From NCBI GenBank assembly GCA_036850595.1, contig CM072158.1, positions 10,307,422 to 10,371,421 of the forward strand: a stretch of 64,000 nt of DNA. Reading direction: 5' to 3'. Under the pieces are notes generated by a model that searched no databases, was not told the origin of the DNA, and saw only the letters and a list, made by a program, of their open reading frames with translations. Of this stretch, positions 1 through 12,604 are shown piece by piece. Origin of the DNA: Rhyacichthys aspro (lineage: Eukaryota; Chordata; Actinopteri; Gobiiformes; Rhyacichthyidae). Numbering within the stretch: the stretch's first letter is position 1; every line of letters begins with the position of its first letter. The translations under genes and the position numbers were made by a program.

Positions 1-155
1 GTACTGTGTGAGTGTATCGTCTAAACTCAAGACATTTTAATTTAATTTCATGACAATAATTAGTGACTCTCTTGTCAAAGAATGGAAAAAAATTGCATTT
101 GTAAAGTGTGCATGTTTTTTGTGGTTCATTCGTTAAAGGCTGCGTTTTCATTTAG

Positions 156-3100
156 GTGGACGAGCTCTATGAGGCGTTTTGCATCCAGAGTCGACTGAGG
201 GATGGTGCCATTCGTATGAAGCAAGCCTTCTCTTCTTCTCCCTCGACTAAAGGAACCAAGGAGAGCATTGCAGAGGTCAACCGCCGCTACAAAGAGTACA
301 CAGAGGTATAAAGAAACAGCATTCAGAAGGGATTGGACAAATGGACTGGGTGAAAATACAGACTTGGTACCAACCACAATATTGTGGCCATCTTGGATCT
401 TTATTCGTCTTATGTCCATGAGACAAGGAAGTGTGTTTGATTCTGAGAAGAGACTAACAACAATTAAAATGCCTAAAGCTTCCTTTTGAGGTTTTATTTT
501 TACTGTAAGTCCCTTGCATCAGTCACTATTGCACACCTTTGCTGTACTAAATTCTGGTGGCAAGAGGAAAAAAATCCATCTTGTCAGGAGATACATAATA
601 TGCATGCTACTTCCTCAAGCACTTTCCATATTAACAGTATGTCATTTTGATCTGTGCAGCTGTCCAAGTGACTTACAGTAGGTCCTCATTACACACACCT
701 GTCATCAGCTGCCAGCCCCAGCTGCAGTTGAGCTGCGTCAGGCTTTGTCAAAGGCTCTGCAGATAACTTCATTACTGTTGTTGTCATCTTGAGTGACAGA
801 GCTGTTTTTGTGATCAGTCTTATCTGTGTCCCATACAGAACATGAGCACGTTCGAGAGTGAACTGGAGAACCTGCTCGGGGAGTTTCATATCAAAATGAA
901 AGGTAAGGTGGAAAAGAAGTCTGTAAGTCAACTGATGCAATTTTAAAGTTATATTGATAATAATTAAATCAATTCATAACAAAGCAACAAGAAAAAAATG
1001 TATTTATTAGATTTATACAAATGTTTAGTTTCAGTGATTTGCAAAGGCAATGATAGCAAAGGATAAAAAGTGCTTGAAATCTCATGACCTACACTTTTTT
1101 CAATTCTTACTTTATTTCCTTTAAATGTACAGGATTGGCAGGCTTTGCAAGGCTGTGTCCAGGGGACCAGTATGAAGTAAGTTTTATTCTAAAAAACAAA
1201 ATGCCATTTAGTCAAACTGACACTAACTTTCTAAATGATGCATAAATCAATGCATTTTCATTTTTAGATTTTCATGAGATATGGGCGCCAGCGGTGGAAA
1301 TTAAAGGGAAGAATTGAGGTGAACTCAAGACAAAGCTGGGATGGAGACGAGATGGTTTTTATGCCCCTCATCACTGACCTCATCAACATCAAGGTACAGT
1401 GGAAACAGACAATGTTTGTGATAGCACTAGAAACTTTTATCTTTTGGCTCTACATGGTAAAAATAGTTTACAACAATCATCCCCTGACTTTATCTGCCAT
1501 CAGAAGAGCTTGAGAAATAGTCAAAAGCAGTGAATAAACATTGTTTTTGGATCAATCAGGTGACAGAGCTGAAAGGCTTGGCCACTCACATGTTGGTGGG
1601 CAGCGTGATCTGTGAAACCAAGGAGCTGTTTACGGCTATGCCTCAAGTGGTGGCTGTGGACGTCAACGACCTGGGCACCATCAAACTCAACCTGGAGGTC
1701 ACGTGGTAGTAAGTAAACTAACACAATGTATTTACTAGAATTAGTCTGTACTTAAAATACACAATTTGTGAACCGTGAGGTCAGAATGATTTGATGTTGG
1801 CTGCCATCTGGTGGAAAAACACGGTCATGGCCTCTTACTTGATCAGATTTAACACATTGAATTCAATTGCTGCAGTTCAAACAATAGATTGAGATATGCT
1901 ATAATTTGTTATCAGTTTGTTGATGTTGTCTTTATTAGGGAAAAATCACTTTAAACGTCTCCTTTTTACCAGCCCCTTCGATGTTGAGGACCTGACTCTC
2001 TCATCTAGCAACGTGAGCAAAGCCACAGCCCTCCAGAGACGAGTATCAGTCTACAGCCAGGGCACACCAGAGACCCCCACCTTTCAGGACACATCCTTCT
2101 TTGTGAGTCCATCCGCTTGTAGCTTGACTATTGTTGAGTGAATGATATTTGTCTGTGTCTGTTTTATGTGCATTATTTGCCTTTAAACACCCAAACCATA
2201 TGTAAACTTTGTTATAACCCCAGATTTACACGTTCTTATGTTGATACATCATGGTTATAGTTAATCTTGCCCCTAAACTAACCCTCACCCATTTTCCTGC
2301 TGTCCCCTTCTTTTTACATTTCCATATCAAAACCCCTTACCCACACACTCTGTCCTACTTTACACATGAATCCATCCTCACTCAAATACCCCACTCCTTT
2401 GCCCCGCTTGCGCTTGTGTAAAGAAGTGGCGGCCTTATCCCGCGGAGCGCCAGCACCTGTCCTTCCTGCACATGCTGCGAGACACGCTGCTAGAGAAGCT
2501 AAGGCGCAGTCGCTCGTTTGGTGACCTGGCCTCACTTCGGCCAAGGCCCAAATCCAGTCTGGAGGTTTATGTGAGTGCGGTGTGGACGCTCTGTGTTGCT
2601 AAACTGACTCTGACTTTATCTTGTGTGGATTGTGTCTCTCACTGGGGATTTGCAAGGTTTTGTCAAGTCCCAATATGATCTGCCATAAGGTCATTTGTGG
2701 CTATTGTACTTTTTTACTGTGTTTTTTGTACTGTGGTTTAGCAGAAATTTTCTGTAAAAGATTTGACTGAAATTCAGATCTTTTTTTTTTCCTGTGTGGC
2801 CTTTCACTTTGTCCAAAATCACTAATTATATTGTTATAATTTCTACTACTTACTAAATGTCTTCAAAAAATGTAAATTTGCTCTAAGATCACTGTGCTAG
2901 TTTACTCACTCCAAAAATAATCATAGAGAGCTTCTCTAAACAAAGACCAGACCCAGAACTATGAACACTATTTTTCAATGTGGCAATTTAAAGCATATTG
3001 TAGTTAATATTGTTCTAATGTATCTGTTTCTCCTTTCAGTCTACTTTACCAGATGACGTCTTTGAAAATGGAGGCTGCGGCGTGGCTGAGTGCAAGCGCC

Positions 3101-6100
3101 TTTCTTTTACCTTCTCGGACACTTCTGTTTCCACTTCGAGCCCCGCCCCCAGTGCCCACTCACCCGGCCAATCAAACCCCGAGATCACAGTCACGCCTCC
3201 AGAAATGGACCTGTTACCGTCACACATTCTGCCACCGAGAGAGGACTCAATAGCAGAGGAACATTTAGTGGAGGAAGATGAGGAGGAGTATGAAGAAGAT
3301 GGGGAAACGGGCAGCAGAGGGAGTAGAGCCAGTGGGACAAGTGGGAGTCTGGCCAGCGATGAGGCCGAGACGGCAGAGGACTTCGAATGGGAGCGCACTG
3401 AGTCCCAGAGGAATTCAGGTTCCCATTGTGGTTCTGCTGCTGCATCTTTGTGTTCAGAAAGCCACCTGTCGACTGTGGCACCGGAGGACGTTTTCCTGGA
3501 CCAAGCCGATGAGCTAAAACCCGTGGAGCTGGACACAGAGGAGGCAGGCAGTCTGACCAGGCAGCTCGTAAAGAGGCTCACGTCCTCTGAAATTGATCCC
3601 CCCAGTGTGAGCTCCACAGACGGAGGACGAGGTAGTCTGAGCTGGACGGGAGAGGGCATCAGGACCTTTCAGGAGAGTGGCCTTGAGGAGGCCATTCACA
3701 GCCTGCTCATGAGGCTGGAGGCCCTGACGCACCGCTGCAGGGAGCTACAAGACCTGGAGCAGGAGGTCATGCGTCTGGAAGACCTGTTAAAGGTGATTAA
3801 GACTTGTGTTTTTTTCATTTGTTTAAATAAATCAAATAACTAACTCAAACTAATAATGTTACAAAAATATCTGTTACATTTATGTGAGATGGAAAGGTAA
3901 ATGTATCCTCAGTCTTAATTATTTTCTATCAAGCCTTTATTCAAATGGCTCCCACTCAGGTACTTCCCTGTCTTTCTACGCAGTTAGGAAACCTTCCCAA
4001 CCATAATGACTGTGCTGTAACATGTCATTTTGTAGATAAAAGTAACACTTCCCTTGGCCCTACCTTCTCTAGTGTCGTCTGCCGGGCCACAGAAGCCGCT
4101 CTTCCAGCCTGAGTCTGACTGTGGAGAGTGCTCTGGAGAGCTTTGACTTCCTCAACACCTCAGACTTTGATGATGAAGACACTGGAGATGACAACATTGT
4201 GCTCAGCATTCCTCCGCAGAGGTCTCCACTGTTTGACGCAGACGAAGAACGAATTGGGTAAGTGAAAGAAAAGAGAAAGTGTGATAAACAAGTTAAAAGT
4301 TCATTTTGAATGTTATGGGTTTTGATAGAAAGGTGAGTTCATTTTTTATTCTGTTACTGCCCTGTCTCAGGGGTCAACATCCCGAGGCCAGGGGACACCT
4401 GAGTGAAGCCCTGACAGAAGACACTGGTGTGGGCAACAGTGTGGCTGGCAGCCCTTTACCCCTGACCACTGGGAATGAGAACTTGGATGTGGCTATAGTC
4501 AGCCACCTCCAGTACTGTAACCATCTCATTCAGGTACAAATCCAACCTGTAACTAATATAAAGCTGTTCTAAGTGTTTTTCCGATAGATCTCTAGAATGG
4601 TCTTTTGTTTTTGTGTAATGTCAGGTGCTGTCCAGTGGAGTGGGAGTGTGGCAGAGGCGCAGTCTGCTGAACAAGCTGGCTGGGCAGACACAGCTATTAG
4701 AAGAGCTTTCGGAGATCACTGCAGAGAGAATAGGATCAATTTCATGTGTTCCTGACGGTATGGACCACAGCCAAAGTGTTATTTCTTCAAAGTAACAGTA
4801 GTTTTAATTCTGTGAACATTTCCCAGCAGATATTTATGTTTTGACCTTGTGCTTGCAGTCCTCCCAGTCCTCGCAGAGCGCTCCAAGCTGATGACTCTGT
4901 GGTCAGAGTGCAGCGGCTCGGCAGGACTTTTCCACACAACCCTGAACAGAGTGTCCAAACACATGGAGCTGCAGTTTACAGCAGCTCTGCAGGAAAAGTA
5001 CCCTCACAGTGCTGAGAGAGGTAAACAGTTTTTTATAATTTAGACAAAGTTCTTGTTTTAGTGTATAATGTAGTGTGTTCATTATCGAGTTACTTATTAT
5101 AAAGAATATTGGTTTTGTTCTGTAGTGATTGGTGTGGTGGTGGGTGAGATGGTGGACAGGACTGACTTGGTGACTGGGTCCAATCCTCCGGTCACTGCAC
5201 TGTCACAGGACGTCCTGACTGTGTTCCAGTTCCACAGCTACATTTTGCAACATAATGTACAGGACATGGAGACACACCTGCTCAATCTGGCCAGAGAGGG
5301 TGAGCAATTGATTGTGTTAATTATATGTTAATGTGTTTGAATGTTTTTTGTAGAAAAACCTTACCAATTTTGCACCTTACCTTATTTCCGTTAATCCGTT
5401 TTTATGTTTCTCAAATGCAGAGATGTTTGCGGAGGCCGTATCAAGTGGGGATCATACAAAATGTGTAGCAGAACTACAGGAGGTGCCCTTGTCAACACTT
5501 TGGCCCAGAAACATAACTTTGAGAGCCCTAGCCTCTCTTCTCACCACAGAAGACCCTCAGGTGAACAAGGCAGCAGCCGACTACCTCTCATCTGCAGAGC
5601 CCCACAGCTACTTCAGGGCCAGGGTGAGTTCTGTTAGACACAGAGTTATAGTTGTAGTTGTGACAAGTGTGCCATGAGCCTTTCTTTAACTTTTTGTGTA
5701 AATGTCAACAGGCAGTGGAGTGCTACACCCAGGCGCTGTCAGAGGCAGGGGTTCAGAGCCAAAGGGCTGCCTGTTCAGCACTCAGCTGTCTGCAGGTCAG
5801 TGGACTCACCTCAAACACTTACTCTAATGTGTCTATAATGTCTTGACATTGTAACGTTTGACATGTGTCCCCTGACTCTCTGCAGGCTGTAGAGAGCATT
5901 AAAGCAGTGGTAGCTTTGTGTGATTCAGCTGATGAAGAGCTGCGCCATGTTGCCATAGAAACTCTGCTCACATTTGGTAAGTAAACAAATGAAATGTTTT
6001 TCACTTTTTCTCAGTTAGTCACGTCAGGTAACATTAAACTGATCACATGCTTGTTGCAGGAGACGAGGGGCGGCTGGCGTACGAGCAGCTGGATGCAGTT

Positions 6101-6160
6101 CCAGGGGCAATGTTACGTCTGGGCACACGGCGAGGAAATGCCGTCACCACAGCCTTCTGA
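156..6160 (+). CDS. ripor2: RIPOR2 (FAM65B) orthologue, 5'-partial, 17 coding exons
   Basis: Coding exons are 156-305, 839-902, 1133-1176, 1268-1393, 1560-1708, 1973-2102, 2424-2570, 3040-3792, 4073-4257, 4371-4533, 4625-4757, 4859-5020, 5126-5299, 5421-5623, 5712-5795, 5886-5976 and 6060-6160 (TGA). All have AG/GT borders and the phases sum correctly to 952 residues. The first exon starts in frame with VDELYEAFCIQSRLRDGA, so the N-terminus lies upstream of the window. The order seen is a helical N-terminal segment, the family block [20 protein letters not shown]...GRQRWKLKG, an acidic Ser/Glu-rich middle (exon 3040-3792) and a C-terminal HEAT/ARM-like helical region (exons 5421-6160). Family knowledge: RIPOR proteins bind and inhibit RhoA; RIPOR2 acts in myoblast and T-cell polarity and in hair-cell stereocilia. 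RIPOR2 is preferred over RIPOR1 or RIPOR3 because GMNN, C6orf62, ACOT13 and TDP2 follow as on human 6p22.3. Confidence 0.93.
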
Positions 6161-8130
6161 GTCACTGTGCCACTGACCTCATCACATCCAGCACAACCTC
6201 CGCTTAAAGCCACACTGCAGTGTGTTAAAGACTGATCAGATTGATCGGCTTATAGTTGCACCACAGTTTACTGCTGTCACTGATACTGCCTCATTAAGGA
6301 ACACACCATCAACACTCAACTATAACCCTCATTTCACGCCACATTTCCCTCCATCTCACTGCTTTCTGAGCCAGGCCGAGCAGTCAAGTGTATTTCTGCT
6401 GAGAGCACAAGTTTTTGACTGGACAAAAGACTGCTGCTGCAGAGTGCAGAAACTGAAGAAACCCAAGCAATGCATCTTCACCTTCACACATCAAGCTATG
6501 AAACCACTTTACAACATAGTTTCACTGATGAATTATTGTCTTTATGACATCAGTCAGCTGGCAGTGTACTAATTATAGTTGTGTAATCAATGTTTTGTTG
6601 ATGGTTTTGCATTAGAGTGCATTCATTTTCTGGCGCTTTAAGAAAGCTTGCACTGTGGTAAGGCTTGTAAATATGGCATTTTACTTTGTTGTTAATGTAT
6701 GTTTGTATTTAATGTTTGGTTCAGCTGTTTTCTAGGATGTTCAGTTTTGAGTTTCAGGGACTTTTTATGGATGAAAGATGTACGTATGTCTTGTGGCGGT
6801 GAGGTCCAGTGATGCAGAGAAGGGCTTCTAAAAGGATTGTAAGCCTTGATGAAAATTTGTTTACAAATGTTGAGGAAGAAAATAGTTGGTACATTGAGTA
6901 CAGTGCCCTATTCTTAAGTTTGAACTTTTTCATGCTTGCAGTTTAACAAGTGCAATTTTTTGTACATATTTGTATTTTTTTTTAGAAACTATCTGATGTG
7001 AGAATAGAATAGAAGCATCAGGTTTGAACCCAAAAATGTCAAGCCGGTACCACGAAGCTACTCTTGTGAAAGTATTTTTCCCATGGCTTAGCAGGCACCA
7101 AGCCAGTCTGTGGCAATAGTACTGTGAGAGGTGGTGAGCATGCATTTATTACTTGTATAGGACCACGTAGAGAGATACGAGAGGTGTGTGTGAGGAATAA
7201 CAGGTGTAACTTAAATGAAGCTTTGATTACAAGAGACAGGAGGGTGGATTTAATTTGTCTGTTTATATACAATGTGGAAAACTGGGCTAATTCAAGCTGT
7301 TTTCAACCTCTTTGTAACTACTGAGTCAGGTGCTGGTGCGCAATGACAAAGTCACACAGGTTCACTCATTTATTTATTATTTACTTTTTATCTAATATAC
7401 TTTGGAGTTATATTGTATCATGTGACATTGTGTATATGAACTGTATATTTGTTTTATCTTGGACCAGTCATCTGTTGATGACCTCCAACCTTTATAATCA
7501 TGCAAGTTACTGCATGCCTAACTTTAAAAATAGTTTATTTTGAAATGCTAGATTACATTCAGTTATATTAGTTTATAATTTTATTCATAATAATCAGATT
7601 TACTAAAAGTATTTCTTTTCCCTGATAAGAGTCAATGGCACAATATATCTTTGAGAAGTTATGACTTAGAAACTGTAACCAAAGGAGAATAATTTGTAAT
7701 AAATTGATCAAAGTAGAATGTATTTTCAATACTGTCACAGACTTAACCATTAAAGCACAACTTAAATCAAATCCACATGATTTCTGTTACATTTAGTCCA
7801 AAAGCCATACTGATAAACAAGTTGTACTATTTTTATCGAGTGTTTTGTATTATATGTAAATGTTTTTGAACTGTTACTTAATGCTCTTTATTTTTAATTG
7901 TTTCCAAGATGTGAATAGCATTACAGTATTTGAGATGGTACCTAACCAACTTGAGTCAGCCACTTGCAGAAATGCTGACCATTTTTTCATTTAGTACACT
8001 CTGGCAAATGTGCATTAACTTTACAAACATTTGTCCTTATTTCCTCAGCTGCAGTACTGATCAGTTGCATTGGCTTTAGTGTGATTAGCATTTTCATCTG
8101 CTTACAAATAAAGTTTTATTTTTGCATATT
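6161..8130 (+). other. ripor2: ripor2 3' UTR with poly(A) signal
   Basis: About 2 kb of AT-rich sequence follows the TGA at 6158-6160. An AATAAA at 8107-8112 is the first convincing polyadenylation signal and lies in a U-rich context. Open frames here, such as 6222-6572, show no coding signature or homology that I recognise. No other gene is seen. Confidence 0.6.
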
Positions 8131-8408
8131 TACAATATTGTCAAGTTTTTTAAAGCATGAAATTTGAACTTTTATTTATCAAGTGGTTTTTTTTTTGGTA
8201 CTTGTGTATAATGCATTAACTAGTACTTTTGTGGATGCAGTTTGCAGAACTAGTCAGGGTCTGAAGCCTTAAAAAAAAAAAAAAAGATAGCATGCCTCTT
8301 GATTTCAGGAGAGACTTTAGTTCAAAATGCAGTTGGAAACTTCTGAGGCTCCTTCTCAGAGTATAGCACAGTCATTTACCATCGCTAATACAAATACACA
8401 CATGTACC

Positions 8409-8560
8409 ACATACAAGGGGGCACCTCAGGCAGAGCATACACCCAGCACGCAGGAGACCCAGGTTTGAGCCTTGATCCGGTTATCTGCCCAATGTCATTC
8501 CCCACTCGCTCACCCCATTTCTCCAGCTACTGCTACACTATCAATAAAGGCCAAAACACA
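8409..8560 (+). repeat. degraded tRNA-derived SINE of teleost type
   Basis: The sequence contains a degenerate B-box-like stretch (CCCAGGTTTGAGCCTTGAT near 8460). It is followed by the familiar fish SINE tail: a CAATGTCATTCCCC-like stretch, a pyrimidine-rich segment, and CAATAAAGGCCAAA near 8540-8555. The 5' half is poorly preserved. It lies in the spacer between the tail-to-tail ripor2 and gmnn ends. The family name is not assigned. Confidence 0.55.
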
Positions 8561-8925
8561 TACAACCCCAGGGTAATAGGTTTTGGCGCAGTTAAAAATC
8601 AAGTCCTGGTACATGCTCATGAAGATATTTTCTGATGAATTAAAGCACAGCACTTATAAGTTTACTTGAAAGACTTGAGTCTCAGTGCCATTGTAAATTG
8701 ATAAAAGCAAAAGTTATAATAAAGCATTTATTTTACAAAGCATGTCATACACTTAGGATGCCTTACAATCAACCAATCCTTAGCAAAAAAAAATATTTTT
8801 TTTACAGTTGACTTAATGTCAATAGCTAAAAAACAAAACCAGGGGTATAAAAATAAGTTTACAAAAATACTTTTCAGAATATTCAAGTTAAAGTCAATGT
8901 ACAAGACCATAGGCCAATGCAGGAG

Positions 8926-10520
8926 TTAATCCTGTTCCTTTGAATCATCTTGTTTAGAGTCAGACACAGTTTCTTCCTCTTCTGAATCACTTGGGTCTTC
9001 ATCCTCACTTGCACCTTCCTCTTCACCATCCACTTCCGTTTCTTCAAGTGCATCCTCTTCTTCAGCCTCTTCCTCATCAACGTCAAGTGCAAGTTCCCTC
9101 AATTCTTCGAGATTGTCTGGGCTCTTCCCGGTCAGCCTCTACAGAGATAAGGCAGCATGCAACAGGGTAGACTAGTTTGAAAACCCTAGAGTAGTAGACA
9201 GACCATTCAGGGCAAACCACTCCTCATCCTAATCAGTTACAAATCTTACCTCAATCATATCAGCCATGTACTGTACATGCTGTGCCAGCTCTTGAAGCTC
9301 ATCATTCTCACTTTGCAGCTTTGTTATCTCTTCATCTTTTGCCTCGATGTCTTTGTGGAGCTATTGGGGAGAAGACAGAAAAGTGAAATCTAGTTACATA
9401 TCAGCATTACTGAAAACTTCAGTACCAGAAAAGAGTGACTTTGATGGAGCGTGGGAACAGAGCACTTGAGAGCTAAACATTACCCTCATCTTAGGTATTA
9501 ACTCACCTTCTCATTCTCCTGTAGAACATTATACAAGGCTTTGCGTCTCTCCTCTGCTACTTCTTTCCAGTACATGGAAGGTGGTGTTTCTGCAATAAGA
9601 AAAATAAGCCAGGGGTTCTCAAACTGTGGTACTGGTTAAAATGGCAAAAATTAAAGTACACTGAGATACAAACCTTTAACCATTAGTTCATAGGCCTCAC
9701 ATGACACACCATCAGGAAGATCAAGAGCTTCTGTTTGTGTAGATTTGACTTCAACCTTCACCCTCTTTGGACCTTTTATCTGCTCTGGACCCCATTGTTT
9801 CCGTTTGGGAATAACCCTCAGCCCCTAAAGATAAAGCTTTAATACCACCAATCAACACTTAAATACTACACATTTGTAAAACAAGAATGTGTGCCATGTA
9901 CCTGTGATGCCCTTCCCAAGTCCTTGTTGACTGCTGTGGGTTGGAGAACCTTAAGAGTTGTCCTATGAGGCCCCATTGCTTTTTGTGAAGGAGCGAAAAA
10001 GCTCTGAAAGATATTAAACAGTGATTTTAATGTGAAGTTTCCTCTGGCAAGTCTTGGGAAACTAAGTCACATGGGGAAATATAACTCCAGTTCTCATTTT
10101 CAAAGCATCTATTCACCAAGGCTTAGCATTGCTTTGCATGGTTTACTATAGTTACATTGTCACCATGGGAGAGACCATAAGTGAGGTGGCTAAACACTGC
10201 CACAGGTGTGGGAACAGGGGCAGGGCTTCTTTCACAGCCGTGGGAAAGAGCCAAGAAACTCATTACAGCGCAGTCAACAAGCTCGGTTTGTTAATGTTTA
10301 GCCGCTACTGCTCAACATTGGCCCGAAATGAACAAATACCACAAAGATATATTGCAGGTTACTTTTAAATGTAATAGTTTCTTTGTAGCCACACTTAAGT
10401 TAATAACCCTCCCTACTGAACACCTTTTGTTAAAAACGTGTTCACTGACCAACATATACTCACCAGTATGTTCTCATTGGACTTCTCGCTGGCCTGTTTG
10501 AGCTTTCCACTGGAGGCCAT
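8926..10520 (-). CDS. gmnn: Geminin, DNA replication inhibitor
   Basis: Coding exons in transcription order are 10520-10464 (ATG), 10003-9902, 9824-9674, 9589-9507, 9360-9250 and 9138-8926 (TAA). They encode 238 residues and phases agree throughout. Visible features are a destruction-box-like RTTLKVLQP near residue 35, a basic segment (PKRKQWGPEQIKGPKRVKV), and the conserved coiled coil YWKEVAEERRKALYNVLQEN followed by ENDELQELAQHVQYMADMIE at about residues 110-170. An extremely acidic Glu/Asp tail ends the protein. Known role: nuclear inhibitor of the licensing factor Cdt1, degraded by APC/C, also binding transcription and chromatin factors. The first coding exon is short (19 codons). A non-coding exon ending at a GT donor near 10865 probably precedes it. 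AATAAA (complement of 8727-8732) marks the 3' end. The tail is longer and more acidic than I recall for the ~209-residue human protein. Confidence 0.95.
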
Positions 10521-10865
10521 GTCTCCTCACAAATACCTGGGACACGTAGACAAAATCCCACTTATTAGCTGGTGAGTACAATTAAAGACACTTACCAGAA
10601 CACCCCCAGCTCAAGTTACACACCTGGGCTAATGCGTGTTAATATAAACGCCATTACAGTAAACATCAGAGGCCTTTTGAGGAGAGCCACAAAACACATG
10701 ACGACTTGGCTAAAGGCTAAACCCACAAACAAAGTAAAATTAAAGTAGAACAGACAATGTAAGACAACGACAGTCTACGTTGTGGCCAACAAATATGCCA
10801 CACACGAACAACATTACATTAAGCCAATTAAAACGTTAATTAAAGGCAGACTGGGAAATACTTAC

Positions 10866-11300
10866 CGTTAACTCAGAAGCTCAAAAGATTTTCTCTTCAG
10901 GAAGGATCTCGCGCCAGGAGCTTAAATACGCCCTTTGGTCACGTGGGTCCCACTGCCTCACGTGGGATTTTTTAAATTAACTTTATTAGCATCAGTAACG
11001 TTACAAAAAAGATATAAAATATAACGTAAGCAAATCATGTATTTTTAAAAAAAATTTCCACTTCGTATTAAGTCCATTTATTGTTATTTTTAAAAATGGT
11101 TGAAACAGTTAGAAATGTTTCACTAATGGTAGGGAAAAGGAGAAAAAAATATTTTTTGAGGTATTTTTTATTATTGTTTTTGTTTTGTTATTTTTGCTTT
11201 GATATTGAGAGAGTGGCGATGTTGTTTTTTTCTCCTCCTGAAGTCACGTGTCACCATACGTCACATCTTTGTAGTTGACTGTTCCGCCATTTTGGAGGCT
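10866..11300. promoter_or_regulatory. divergent gmnn / C6orf62 promoter region
   Basis: The two genes are transcribed away from each other here. The gmnn side shows an E2F-like GCGCC core at 10911-10915 next to a probable non-coding first exon. It also has two CACGTG E-boxes at 10940-10945 and 10959-10964. A third CACGTG lies near 11244-11249. On the C6orf62 side, CCGCCATTTTGG at 11284-11295 matches a YY1-type element. The middle (10970-11230) is AT-rich and otherwise featureless. Function is inferred from motifs and gene orientation only. Confidence 0.5.
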
Positions 11301-12604
11301 TGGACCGTCGAGTTGCGAGTGCCATTATTAGCTGCTCAAAAACACACAAAGGAACCACACCGAAACCGCTGAACAACACGCCGTTAACGATGGGCCCTCC
11401 GGGAGACACCACGCAGCACACGTCGACTGAAAGGACGGAGGATCGTCGCTGGATTGTCGATTTATCTTGACATGGCATGCGACAGGGCGAGACGAGGGTT
11501 GTGACGACGGAGGAAAAGAAGAGAAAGCAAACAAACGCAGCAAACAACTCGAAACTTGAGACGTGAAGCGGGGAGATTTTGCTCTTAGGCGTCCGAAAGC
11601 GACTCATTCTTGGTCAATTAGGTTGCTAAAATGCCGAGCAAAACTAGATAGATCAGCAAACCCCGCATGTCGTTTGACTCTCATAGCACTGGCATTCACA
11701 TGAACCAGGCGAGAAAATGTGAACACGAGAAATGGTGACTGTACGCTAGATAAGCAAGCACAAACAGGCCTCAGTTAAGCCAACCATTCAAAATATAAAA
11801 TGTAGCTATACAGTCAGTTCACTACTAGTTAGTGTCGGAAGTGAATGCCAAGGTAAGGCTAAAAATACGACCACATCATGACTATCAGCCATGGCAGCAC
11901 CGCAGGCCCCGCAGGGCCTAGTGAGTGGCACTAAAGTCTAGGAAATGTCAGGTTACTTTAGTCTTCGATGTTACCCGGTGCCACTATATCTTGGCATCTG
12001 TATTTACCTGCCATGTTCGTCTATATTCCCAGCCTGTCTGTATTAACACGCACATAACGCCGCCTCTACAAAGAAAAATACAACAAAACGACAGCCATGA
12101 ATAAGGGACTTTAAAAATTACCCGAATAATAGAAATTGTCTGCTTGCTAGTTTCTGTAGTCTTCAATTTCACTTCTAAATATATTCCAAGAATGGGTTTT
12201 AATAGTCGCGGCCGACTTGCTTGATTTCAGTAAGAGAAGTCTATTTTCAGTTGCTCTTTTGTTTAAATCTCAGTTTTAAAACCTTGTCAATGGCTTTTTG
12301 ATAAATGGCTTATTTGGCTTAAAAGTCATGTCTTAAATATGGATTTCTAAACAAGTAGTTGGGAGATGTAGTCGAAGCTTGTTAACCATTCCCCTCCTCC
12401 GTGTCCTTTTACAAATATAAAAATGACTTAGATTGTTTTTGATTTGTTGACTTTTTCAGTTGGTAGTTAGTGGGTATTTCACAGATCTAGCATAGAGTTG
12501 TTTGATGCGTTTCTACAGAGGGTACTTATTGTCATCCTTTATTCAACCTGAAAAGCAGAGTGTCGTCAAAGTACATTTCACAAGACAGCCAACAAAATCT
12601 AACC

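Noticed and set aside
3036..3659. 207-codon minus-strand ORF
   Set aside because: It is the antisense shadow of the long acidic ripor2 exon 3040-3792, whose splice borders and family sequence are clear.
6222..6572. 116-codon ORF downstream of ripor2
   Set aside because: It is within the ripor2 3' UTR, has no domain or conserved motif, and no splice context.
11251..11607. 118-codon minus-strand ORF near the C6orf62 promoter
   Set aside because: It overlaps the CpG-containing 5' region of C6orf62 on the opposite strand; stop-poor CpG sequence explains it.
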